Shown here: piece after piece, positions 1 through 5,217 of the stretch | How the letters are laid out: every line of letters starts with the position of its first letter | Position numbering within the stretch: position 1 is the first letter of the stretch | DNA from: Deltaproteobacteria bacterium | GTDB taxonomy: Bacteria; Myxococcota; B64-G9 | Assembly (NCBI GenBank): GCA_030591745.1 | Contig: JAUVAM010000171.1 | Location: 1 to 7,459 of the forward strand | Reading direction: 5' to 3' | DNA length: 7,459 bases | Made by a program: the position numbers and the translations under genes | Notes under the pieces: generated by a model | Told to the model about the DNA's origin: nothing | Databases searched by the model: none | Seen by the model: the letters and a program-made list of their open reading frames with translations, nothing else

Positions 1-926
1 AAGGTGGCCGGCAATTGCCCGACGTTCACGGTGAGCACGTTGCTGTAACCCGAAGTCCCGTTGGACAAAATTGCCTGCACCCGGTAATGATACGTGCCGT
101 TTGGGCGAGTCAGAATTTCAGTCCAGGGCGAGCTGTGGTCACCCGCGACCGTTTGGATGATCACCGAGAAGCCACTGCTCGAACCGCTGGTTGACTCCTC
201 AAGCTTGTAGTGATCGTTGGTGCTGCCCAGGCCGCTCCAAAGATACGTCCAGCGCAGGGTGAAGGTGTCGCCGTCTTGCGAATCCAGACTCAGCACGGGC
301 CTAACGACACACAAGCCCTGGATGCAGGTTTCGTCAGCACCACAGTCGCCGCAATTCAGCAGTGTCCCGCAGCCGTCGTCCCAGGTGTCGCACTCGTAAC
401 CCAATCCGACGCAGGTATTGGGCGTGCATTCCCCCACGCACTGGCCGGTCGTGGTGTTGCAGGTCTCGCCGTTGGAACAACCACCACAATCGAGGTCCGT
501 TCCGCAACCATCATCCCAAATGCCGCATTCGCGACCCAGTCCGGCGCAGGTACTGGGTGTGCATTCCCCCACACACTGGCCGGTCGTGGTGTTGCAGGTC
601 TCGCCGCCGGTACAATCGCCGCATTCCAAAAAGGCACCGCAGCCGTTGTCCCAGGTGCCGCATTCCAGGCTCATTCCGGCGCATGTATCGGGCGTACAGT
701 CCTCAACGCACCGACCGGTGATGGTGTTGCAGATCTCGCCGTCGATACAATCGCCGCAGGCCAGGTTGTTGCCGCAGCCATCAGCCCAGGTGCCGCATTC
801 GTGATTCATTTCTTCACAGGTCTTATGCTCGCATTCACCGCTTTCCGAGCTGCATGAACTCACCACCAGGCTGAAGGCTACGACGAAAATCCACAACGCG
901 GCCACGACAGTCCTCGAACTTTGCAT
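1..926 (-). CDS. Cys-rich repeat lipoprotein with FN3-like domain (C-terminus outside window)
   Basis: This is an exported, probably lipid-anchored surface protein of unknown function. The 308 visible residues begin at an ATG (924-926) preceded by a GGAGG-type ribosome binding site in the G-rich stretch at 927-940. Residues 1-24 form a signal peptide ending in VSSC, a plausible lipobox with Cys25 as the lipidated residue. Residues 32-206 hold four tandem repeats of exactly 45 residues (first Cys at 32, 77, 122 and 167). Their pattern is ECGxWDxGCGxxLxCGxC, then GETCNTTTGQCV, then CTPxTC, with about eight cysteines each, most likely disulphide-bonded outside the cytoplasm. Residues about 209-304 look like a fibronectin type III domain (LRWTY near the start, YHYRVQAI and NVLTVNV near the end). 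The frame stays open to base 1, so further domains lie outside. Such repeats are frequent in deltaproteobacterial and myxobacterial surface proteins. The role of this one cannot be read from sequence. Confidence 0.88.
   Translation of the reverse strand, partial: MQSSRTVVAALWIFVVAFSLVVSSCSSESGECEHKTCEEMNHECGTWADGCGNNLACGDCIDGEICNTITGRCVEDCTPDTCAGMSLECGTWDNGCGAFLECGDCTGGETCNTTTGQCVGECTPSTCAGLGRECGIWDDGCGTDLDCGGCSNGETCNTTTGQCVGECTPNTCVGLGYECDTWDDGCGTLLNCGDCGADETCIQGLCVVRPVLSLDSQDGDTFTLRWTYLWSGLGSTNDHYKLEESTSGSSSGFSVIIQTVAGDHSSPWTEILTRPNGTYHYRVQAILSNGTSGYSNVLTVNVGQLPAT
309..833 (-). repeat. Four tandem 135-bp repeats encoding 45-residue Cys-rich units
   Basis: Four in-frame units with an exact 135-bp period lie inside the lipoprotein gene; the last is slightly shorter. 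The two central units are nearly identical at DNA level over part of their length: 424-471 and 559-606 differ at one of 48 bases. The outer units have diverged more. High synonymous identity between only some units points to recent duplication or gene conversion. Copy number may vary between strains. Confidence 0.9.
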
Positions 927-976
927 ATTCCCTCCCCCGCACAAGGCATTCGGGATGATGGTTTCGGTGAGAGAAC

Positions 977-1005
977 AGCATAGCCGATTCAGATCCGGCC
1001 GACAA
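977..1005 (-). promoter_or_regulatory. Likely sigma-70 promoter of the Cys-rich lipoprotein gene
   Basis: Reading the minus strand, TTGTCG (1000-1005) and TATGCT (977-982) are separated by 17 bp; each matches the consensus at four of six bases. Transcription would start near 970, giving a leader of about 43 nt before the ATG at 926. This suggests the lipoprotein gene is not only read through from the radical SAM gene upstream. It is a pattern match only. Confidence 0.45.
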
Positions 1006-1025
1006 CACCCAGGCGGGTCCGCCGA

Positions 1026-1907
1026 TCAAACTTCGTAGAGGATCGAACGCAGCTCTCGCGTCTGATGAATCATCATGGGGGGACTCTGGGCGGCACCGGC
1101 CAGGCAACCGCAATTCGCGCAGTCCGCGTTGTCGGCAAAACACCGTCTCTTGTTGAAGGAGACACCATAGTGGAGGGCTTCGTCTCCCCAGTAACAAGGG
1201 CCCCTGTGGTCGGCGACTGAGTACCATTTGATCATGGTCTCGCTGACCAACAAATCTCTGGGATAGAGCTTCTTGACCCGGGTCAATTCCCGAATGATCG
1301 CCTGGCGATCCCCATCACCCAGATCCCAGGGATTGTAGCCGTCGTTCCGGGGCGTGTAGATGTTGCAGACGACGCCCGTAAAACCCGAGTCCACCGACAG
1401 CCGAACCACATGCTCGAGTTCGGTGTAGTTTTGCTTGGCCAAAACCATGTTGATCACGACCCGGTCGTCGCCGGCGTAGTTTTTCAAGACCCGGTCATAC
1501 ACACCCTGCCCGCGAATGTGGTCGTTCACCTCGCGCGAGCCGTCAATGGACACGAACAACCTGTGCGCAAACTCACGCGGGATCTTTTTGGTTCCGTTGG
1601 TGATCACAAAAATAAAAGGAAAAATCCTGTGCGCCAGCATCAGAACATCAATCCTCAGCGCCGGCTCACCGCCCACCAGAAGAATAAACCGCACCCCGCT
1701 TTCGAAAAGCAGCCTGAATCGATTCTCCCAAACCTCAAGCGACTCTTCCTTCTTGGTCAACTCATCCCGTCCAAAAAAATGATAGCAATGCCTGCACTTC
1801 AAATTGCAATTGTCGGTGATGTCCACTTCGGCGCTATGCTTCACGCCAAGCGCAATTCGCTTGAACTCAAGCCACGGAAAGTAAAACAACGCCTGCCTGC
1901 GTCTCAT
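1026..1907 (-). CDS. Radical SAM enzyme with C-terminal Cys cluster (SPASM-like)
   Basis: This is a 293-residue cytoplasmic radical S-adenosylmethionine enzyme. The canonical CxxxCxxC motif (Cys34, Cys38, Cys41) would bind the catalytic [4Fe-4S] cluster. GGEP at 79-82 is the usual SAM-binding motif, and ITNGT (102-106) and VSIDG (119-123) fit the strands of the partial TIM barrel. The C-terminus carries Cys238, Cys256, Cys263, Cys266 and Cys268, which suggests an auxiliary iron-sulfur cluster of a short SPASM or twitch type. The ATG at 1905-1907 has AAGGA seven bases upstream. The gene is divergent from the FN3-like gene, with the Cys-rich lipoprotein gene 99 bp downstream. The substrate is unknown. 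SPASM-type enzymes often modify peptides, but no precursor peptide gene is visible here; a small-molecule role is equally open. Confidence 0.87.
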   Translation of the reverse strand: MRRRQALFYFPWLEFKRIALGVKHSAEVDITDNCNLKCRHCYHFFGRDELTKKEESLEVWENRFRLLFESGVRFILLVGGEPALRIDVLMLAHRIFPFIFVITNGTKKIPREFAHRLFVSIDGSREVNDHIRGQGVYDRVLKNYAGDDRVVINMVLAKQNYTELEHVVRLSVDSGFTGVVCNIYTPRNDGYNPWDLGDGDRQAIIRELTRVKKLYPRDLLVSETMIKWYSVADHRGPCYWGDEALHYGVSFNKRRCFADNADCANCGCLAGAAQSPPMMIHQTRELRSILYEV

Positions 1908-1954
1908 GATTCAGTCCTTGTATCCACAGACGACATCAAATGAAACCGAAAACG

Positions 1955-1983
1955 ATGACAGGCGACGGAAGAACGGCTACCCT
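1955..1983 (+). promoter_or_regulatory. Possible sigma-70 promoter of the FN3/zinc-ribbon operon
   Basis: ATGACA (1955-1960) matches the -35 consensus at five of six bases. TACCCT (1978-1983) is a weak -10, three of six, after a 17-bp spacer. Start of transcription would be near 1990, about 30 nt before the ATG at 2019. It is the best plus-strand candidate in the 111-bp divergent region; no convincing promoter was found there for the radical SAM gene on the opposite strand. Confidence 0.35.
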
Positions 1984-2018
1984 GCTCTTACAACGAGTGG
2001 TTCAACCTGGAGTTAATC

Positions 2019-2609
2019 ATGGAAAAACAAACCCTTTCCCGAACTTCCGCGGTCTGCGCCTTGCTGCTCATGGCGATTTTCACCCTCCAATGCGGCGGCT
2101 ACGAATCTGATGAAATCGACACAAGCAACCAAACGACGGTCGAAAAGACCCAGGCTCTTGTTGAACTTTCCACCTTCTCGGCCCACAACCGGGAGGGCGC
2201 GGTGCTCGTGTCATGGTCGACCAGAACGGAGACGGACTGCGCGGGATTCAACGTCCTGCGGCGACCGACCGGGGTCGGGACCTACGCCCAGGCAAACGAA
2301 ACGCTGATCGCACCCATGGGTCCCGGTGGCGGATTCTACGAATGGGAGGACAGCCCTCTCGATATCGGCACCTACGACTTCCAACTCGAAGAGATCGACA
2401 ACCAGGGCGTGAGCTCACTCTTCGGACCGGTGACGGTGTCGGTCTTCGTCGGACCTGACGGCAGCGATGGAGGCGACACCGTCGACCGAGGAACCGACTC
2501 CGGCTGCGCCACGGCGAACACGCCGACCGCCGGCAGCGCAAGCCCCGGCTTGGCCCTCCTGGCGATGATGCTATTCGTGTTGCGCTCGCGACGGGGCGGC
2601 GGCTTTTGA
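2019..2609 (+). CDS. Exported FN3-like protein with MYXO-CTERM-like C-terminal anchor
   Basis: A 196-residue envelope protein of unknown role. The ATG follows GGAG at a spacing of about seven bases. Residues 1-24 form a signal sequence with a hydrophobic core at 12-23. Cys25 follows TLQ, so a lipobox is possible but atypical because Gln at -1 is unusual. Residues about 47-142 resemble a fibronectin III-like domain of the type LVSWSTxTETDxAGFNVLRR, then YEWED and GTYDFQLEEID. An acidic, Gly-rich linker (145-160) leads to GC at 162-163, a hydrophobic helix at about 176-188 and RSRR at 189-192. This order (Gly-Cys, transmembrane segment, Arg cluster) is the MYXO-CTERM or related rhombosortase-type sorting signal. 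Such tails are cleaved and the protein is moved to the cell surface in species having the sortase. The gene is first in an operon with the zinc-ribbon pair; only 6 bp separate it from the next ATG. Confidence 0.82.
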   Translation: MEKQTLSRTSAVCALLLMAIFTLQCGGYESDEIDTSNQTTVEKTQALVELSTFSAHNREGAVLVSWSTRTETDCAGFNVLRRPTGVGTYAQANETLIAPMGPGGGFYEWEDSPLDIGTYDFQLEEIDNQGVSSLFGPVTVSVFVGPDGSDGGDTVDRGTDSGCATANTPTAGSASPGLALLAMMLFVLRSRRGGGF

Positions 2610-2615
2610 GCGACC

Positions 2616-3470
2616 ATGGGTAAAGAACCCTCAATTCGTTACGGTGGCTTCGAATTTCGCACCATATGCAGCGAATGCAAGCAGTCCATGCCGGTCAACG
2701 GCCCGCTTCTTGAGCTGGACTGTGCGCGCTGCGGGGCGAAAAACACGATCGAGGATGCGAACCTCGGGGGCTACATTGAACGCATCGAAACAGCCCACCT
2801 CGACATGCAAGCCGGCGAACGGCTGCACGCCACCGCGGTTGGCAATCAGCGTCAGTGGCGCTGCGCCATCGTGGCCGAAAAACCCCGCTGCGGCATCTGC
2901 GAGGCTGCGCTTCCGGTTGATCAAATCCCTGTCGGGACGGACGAGGATCGAGCCTGCGCCTGCGGTGAGCCCTACTCCACTTTCCCTGCACCTGACTGGC
3001 TGAAGCGCCACTTAGACAGCTCGGTTCAAGTCTACTTGGCCGACCGACCAGGACCGCTCAAACAGACAACATCCGGCCAGCAAGTCCCTCGGGTCAGCAG
3101 CGGCCCCACGGAAGCCATCGTGATGTCTTGTCCAGGCTGTTCGGCCGGACTCGAGATGACCACCGAAACCGCCCACCATGCCAAGTGCCAATTCTGCGGA
3201 ATCGAGCTCAATCTGCCCCCGGTGTTGTGGCGCAAGTTGCACCCCCTGCCTCGCATGCGAACCTGGTACATGCGCTTTGAAGGCCCAAGCCTGGCCATGA
3301 AAAAACTGGAGCAAGCAAAACAAAAAGATGCCAAAAATGCAGAGGCCTCGCAAACCCGGAAGCGCAAAGAGAGCCGAGCAAAGCGCCTGTCCTGGATCGG
3401 CTGGGCAATCGTGGCCGTGATGGCCATCGCGGTGGCCATCGTCGCAAGCCAAGCTGAGGCTGCCCCATGA
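2616..3470 (+). CDS. Tail-anchored protein with three zinc ribbons, unknown family
   Basis: A 284-residue protein I cannot assign to a named family. Three Cys4 zinc-ribbon-like modules are visible: Cys18/21/36/39, Cys92/95/114/116 (the last pair CxC) and Cys172/175/191/194. Between them are conserved stretches also found in the next gene: PVNG, VGTDxD, PDWxK, VQxY and LHPxPxxRxW. After residue 222 comes a charged, probably helical or coiled segment with a basic cluster (RKRKESRAKR), a hydrophobic transmembrane helix at about 260-278 and a six-residue tail. The positive charges before the helix imply that the ribbons face the cytoplasm. The ATG lies 6 bp after the previous stop with no clear Shine-Dalgarno, which suggests translational coupling. 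The start is supported by alignment with the paralogue from the first residue. Zinc ribbons may bind nucleic acid or protein; which applies here is not known. Confidence 0.85.
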   Translation: MGKEPSIRYGGFEFRTICSECKQSMPVNGPLLELDCARCGAKNTIEDANLGGYIERIETAHLDMQAGERLHATAVGNQRQWRCAIVAEKPRCGICEAALPVDQIPVGTDEDRACACGEPYSTFPAPDWLKRHLDSSVQVYLADRPGPLKQTTSGQQVPRVSSGPTEAIVMSCPGCSAGLEMTTETAHHAKCQFCGIELNLPPVLWRKLHPLPRMRTWYMRFEGPSLAMKKLEQAKQKDAKNAEASQTRKRKESRAKRLSWIGWAIVAVMAIAVAIVASQAEAAP

Positions 3471-4102
3471 GCAAGCAAGACCCCAAACCCAAATACGCCG
3501 GCATCGAAGTCTATGTCGAATGCGCAATTTGCTTCCAATCGCTGCCTGTCAACGGCCACATCCAGTCTTCGCGATGCGCCTTTTGCGGTGAAGCCTTGCA
3601 ACTGTTGCCCGACCACGTGGCCGGCCCGGTCAAGCACGCCTTGAGCTACTACAAAGAAGTGAAAATCGGCAAGCCGGAGAACGCGGTCAACCTCGACAAA
3701 AACGGCTACTATCGCTTCGTCTATGTGCGGGCCGAACCCACCTGCATGACTTGTGGAAAAAAACTCGACCTGAGCGCGATCGAGGTGGGCACCGACCGCG
3801 ACATCACCTGTGAATGCGGAACGCAGAATCCAACCTACCCGACACCAGACTGGGTGAAAAAACTCGTCCCGGCGGCGGTCCAATTTTACGTAGCCGAGCG
3901 TCCACCCGTCGGCAACGCGGCGACCCCCAAGGCAAGGACGGCTTGTCCCAAATGCGGTGCCGACTTGAAGCTGAACGAAGAGACCCGGCGCATCCATCGT
4001 TGCGAATACTGTTCAACCCAAGTTTTCATTCCCAACGCCGCCTGGACCGCCTTGCACCCCGTACCCAAGACCCGCCGTTGGTTCGTGCGCTACGAAAAAT
4101 AG
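3467..4102 (+). CDS. Soluble three-zinc-ribbon protein, paralogue of the preceding gene
   Basis: A 211-residue paralogue of the preceding protein that lacks the coiled and transmembrane tail. Its cysteines sit at 19/22/37/40, 93/96/115/117 and 160/163/179/182. The first eight are each shifted by exactly one residue from the partner, so the first 145 residues align without a net gap. The linker to ribbon three is 13 residues shorter. Shared motifs include PVNG, VGTDxD, TxPxPDW, a VQxYxAxRP stretch and LHPVPKTRRW near the C-terminus. The ATG overlaps the upstream stop in an ATGA junction, with GAGG seven bases upstream, so the pair is translationally coupled. No signal peptide or membrane helix is seen, so it is probably cytoplasmic. 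It may act together with, or compete with, the membrane-anchored copy. Function unknown. Confidence 0.85.
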   Translation: MSKQDPKPKYAGIEVYVECAICFQSLPVNGHIQSSRCAFCGEALQLLPDHVAGPVKHALSYYKEVKIGKPENAVNLDKNGYYRFVYVRAEPTCMTCGKKLDLSAIEVGTDRDITCECGTQNPTYPTPDWVKKLVPAAVQFYVAERPPVGNAATPKARTACPKCGADLKLNEETRRIHRCEYCSTQVFIPNAAWTALHPVPKTRRWFVRYEK

Positions 4103-4145
4103 AGTCAAAATAAAAATGAAAGGAAAGATCGCGACCAACGGACCG

Positions 4146-4191
4146 GCAAGCCTGTGGATGGTCGGGTCGGGCTTGCAAATCACGACCCGAC
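4146..4191 (+). repeat. Two interleaved perfect inverted repeats (pseudoknot or operator)
   Basis: GCAAGCC (4146-4152) pairs perfectly with GGCTTGC (4170-4176), and GTCGGGTCG (4161-4169) pairs perfectly with CGACCCGAC (4183-4191). The arms alternate, so as RNA they have the topology of an H-type pseudoknot: stems of 7 and 9 bp, an 8-nt first loop, no nucleotides between the stems and a 6-nt A-rich third loop (AAATCA). No T-run follows, so this is not an intrinsic terminator. As DNA, the 9-bp repeat flanks a candidate -35 box and could be an operator. The element lies in the 124-bp gap before the lipoprotein gene at 4227. Confidence 0.5.
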
Positions 4192-4200
4192 TCGTAGACT
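4173..4200 (+). promoter_or_regulatory. Possible promoter of the helical lipoprotein gene
   Basis: TTGCAA (4173-4178) and TAGACT (4195-4200) are separated by 16 bp; each matches the consensus at four of six bases. Start of transcription would be near 4207, about 20 nt before the ATG at 4227. If this promoter is used, the inverted repeat at 4161-4191 overlaps it and is better read as an operator than as an RNA structure. Confidence 0.3.
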
Positions 4201-4226
4201 GGGGTGCCTTCAACTTGGGAGAATTA

Positions 4227-4817
4227 ATGCGAAGCCTTGGTGGAATCTTGTTGTCGTGTTTGGTTTTTTTGGCTTGTGCCGGTGGACCTGAAACCAGGCC
4301 CCCCTCGGTGGATGGCCGGAGCATCTGGGAAGAATCTGGGCAACCAGCGCCGGCCGGACTCATGGCATGCCTCAAACGGGCCGAGGACCTTTGGTCCCAG
4401 CCCATCCCCTCCTGCGATCCTTCCAATGACATGGGTTGCCTCGGTGAGGTGCTGAACTCCTGGTTGATAACACAGCGCCGGGCGTTGGAGGTTTTGGAAA
4501 AAGAGCTTGCGGCCCTGGGCAAAGCGGATCCCGGGCAAAGCTTGGCGGCCTTTATCATTCTGGCCAAAAGTTACGATCTCATGGCCCACAAGTTGCGCTC
4601 GATGCCGGTGCCGCAGAACTTAGTGGCCGATCTGGAGATGGCCCGCATTTTCCGCCTGGAACTCAAGCGCAGCACGGCCCCCTTACGCCAAAAGGCGGGG
4701 GCCTATTGGAAGCAATGCGCTCGCCTGGCCGAAAAGAAATCCGAAGCCTGGCACGCCGAATGCTCGGCCCAGGCCGCATCGGTCGACAAAGAGATAGCGA
4801 CAAAACTAATAAACTGA
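4227..4817 (+). CDS. Small alpha-helical lipoprotein
   Basis: A 196-residue predicted lipoprotein. I chose the ATG at 4227 rather than the in-frame ATG at 4116. It has GGGAG six bases upstream and begins directly with a signal peptide (MRSLGGILLS onward) that ends in FLAC, with Cys17 as the lipidated residue. The 37 residues before it have no ribosome binding site and would bury the signal. A short Pro-rich linker (21-43) is followed by an all-helical body with cysteines at 48, 63, 71, 164 and 179. The stretch from about 96 to 175 (SYDLMAxKLRSMPVPQNL, then APLRQKAGAYWKQC) resembles the region after the repeats in long TPR-containing envelope proteins of myxobacteria. I infer a short relative of those; this is from memory of the pattern only. 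It could be the fourth gene of the operon or have its own promoter. Confidence 0.75.
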   Translation: MRSLGGILLSCLVFLACAGGPETRPPSVDGRSIWEESGQPAPAGLMACLKRAEDLWSQPIPSCDPSNDMGCLGEVLNSWLITQRRALEVLEKELAALGKADPGQSLAAFIILAKSYDLMAHKLRSMPVPQNLVADLEMARIFRLELKRSTAPLRQKAGAYWKQCARLAEKKSEAWHAECSAQAASVDKEIATKLIN

Positions 4818-4844
4818 GACCGTCCACGAATTAAAGTCTACATA

Positions 4845-4874
4845 TTGACACTTATGGACGCCTCCCGGTATAAT
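4845..4874 (+). promoter_or_regulatory. Consensus sigma-70 promoter of the hipBA operon
   Basis: TTGACA (4845-4850) and TATAAT (4869-4874) both match the consensus perfectly, with an 18-bp spacer. The expected transcription start is near 4881, giving a leader of about 28 nt before the TTG start at 4909. The last two bases of the -10 box are the first two bases of an in-frame ATG (4873-4875). That ATG therefore lies upstream of the transcript and cannot be the start of hipB from this promoter. Confidence 0.85.
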
Positions 4875-4875
4875 G

Positions 4876-4889
4876 GATAATATACTATC
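4876..4889 (+). promoter_or_regulatory. Near-palindromic operator, probable HipB autoregulation site
   Basis: GATAATATACTATC is symmetric at 12 of 14 positions; only one base pair of the dyad (the 5th and 10th bases) breaks it. It is centred at the expected transcription start of hipBA, directly after the -10 box. HipB-type antitoxins repress their own operon by binding palindromes there, so bound protein would block the polymerase. The site is not the E. coli TATCC-N8-GGATA operator, though it uses similar GATA/TATC half-sites in opposite order. Confidence 0.55.
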
Positions 4890-4895
4890 TACTCT

Positions 4896-4901
4896 GGGAG
4901 G
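4896..4901 (+). promoter_or_regulatory. Ribosome binding site that fixes the TTG start of hipB
   Basis: GGGAGG (4896-4901) stands seven bases before TTG (4909-4911), an ideal spacing. No comparable site precedes the upstream ATG at 4873. Together with the promoter position this identifies TTG as the start. Confidence 0.8.
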
Positions 4902-4908
4902 ATTCGAT

Positions 4909-5217
4909 TTGCCCGACAAACTCCTATCACTGAAAACGCCCGGACAAGTCACGAAAGAGCTGGGTGAACGGATTCGCCAGCTGCGTTTGCAACGGAATTG
5001 GACGAGGCAAACCTTGGCTGCCAGGGCAGGCGTTACTCAATCATCACTGAAGCGTTTTGAAAGCACCGGACAGGCTTCTTTGAGCCTGGTTCTTCAGGTT
5101 GCGCATGCCCTGGATCGACTCGATGACTTTGAGTCGCTCTTTGCGCCGCCCAAGGCCAGAAGTCTCGCGGAGCTTGAAAAAGCACAGGCCCCCAGCAGAC
5201 AAAGAGGCAGAAAGTAA
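4909..5217 (+). CDS. hipB: HipB-like antitoxin, XRE-family DNA-binding regulator
   Basis: A 102-residue antitoxin and autorepressor that would neutralise the HipA kinase encoded next and bind the operon promoter. An XRE-type helix-turn-helix domain covers about residues 17-74: helix two in WTRQTLAARAG (31-41), recognition helix in TQSSLKRFEST (43-53). E. coli HipB is 88 residues, so the size fits. The C-terminus (about 78-102) is a Pro-rich and basic tail ending in RQRGRK, likely flexible. I start it at TTG 4909 because of the strong GGGAGG and because the alternative ATG at 4873 is inside the -10 box. The longer form would add 12 residues. The stop overlaps the hipA start by one base (TAATG), which implies coupled translation and antitoxin made first. 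Confidence 0.88.
   Translation: MPDKLLSLKTPGQVTKELGERIRQLRLQRNWTRQTLAARAGVTQSSLKRFESTGQASLSLVLQVAHALDRLDDFESLFAPPKARSLAELEKAQAPSRQRGRK

Noticed and set aside
210..857. Long plus-strand open frames opposite the Cys-rich lipoprotein (Ala- and Arg-rich products)
   Set aside because: They are antisense shadows of a repetitive GC-rich gene; their apparent repeats mirror the 135-bp units and they have no ribosome binding site or domain.
1012..1023. GGCGG/CCGCC inverted repeat just after the radical SAM stop, considered as a terminator
   Set aside because: The loop would be two bases, or a four-bp stem with four bases, and no T-run follows on the minus strand.
1410..1943. Plus-strand 177-residue open frame across the radical SAM gene
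   Set aside because: It is opposite a gene with unmistakable catalytic motifs, has no recognisable domain and crosses the divergent promoter region.
3032..3997. 321-residue minus-strand open frame opposite the zinc-ribbon pair
   Set aside because: The plus-strand genes have paralogous conserved cysteines and coupled junctions. The antisense product has no signal, motif or ribosome binding site and spans both genes.
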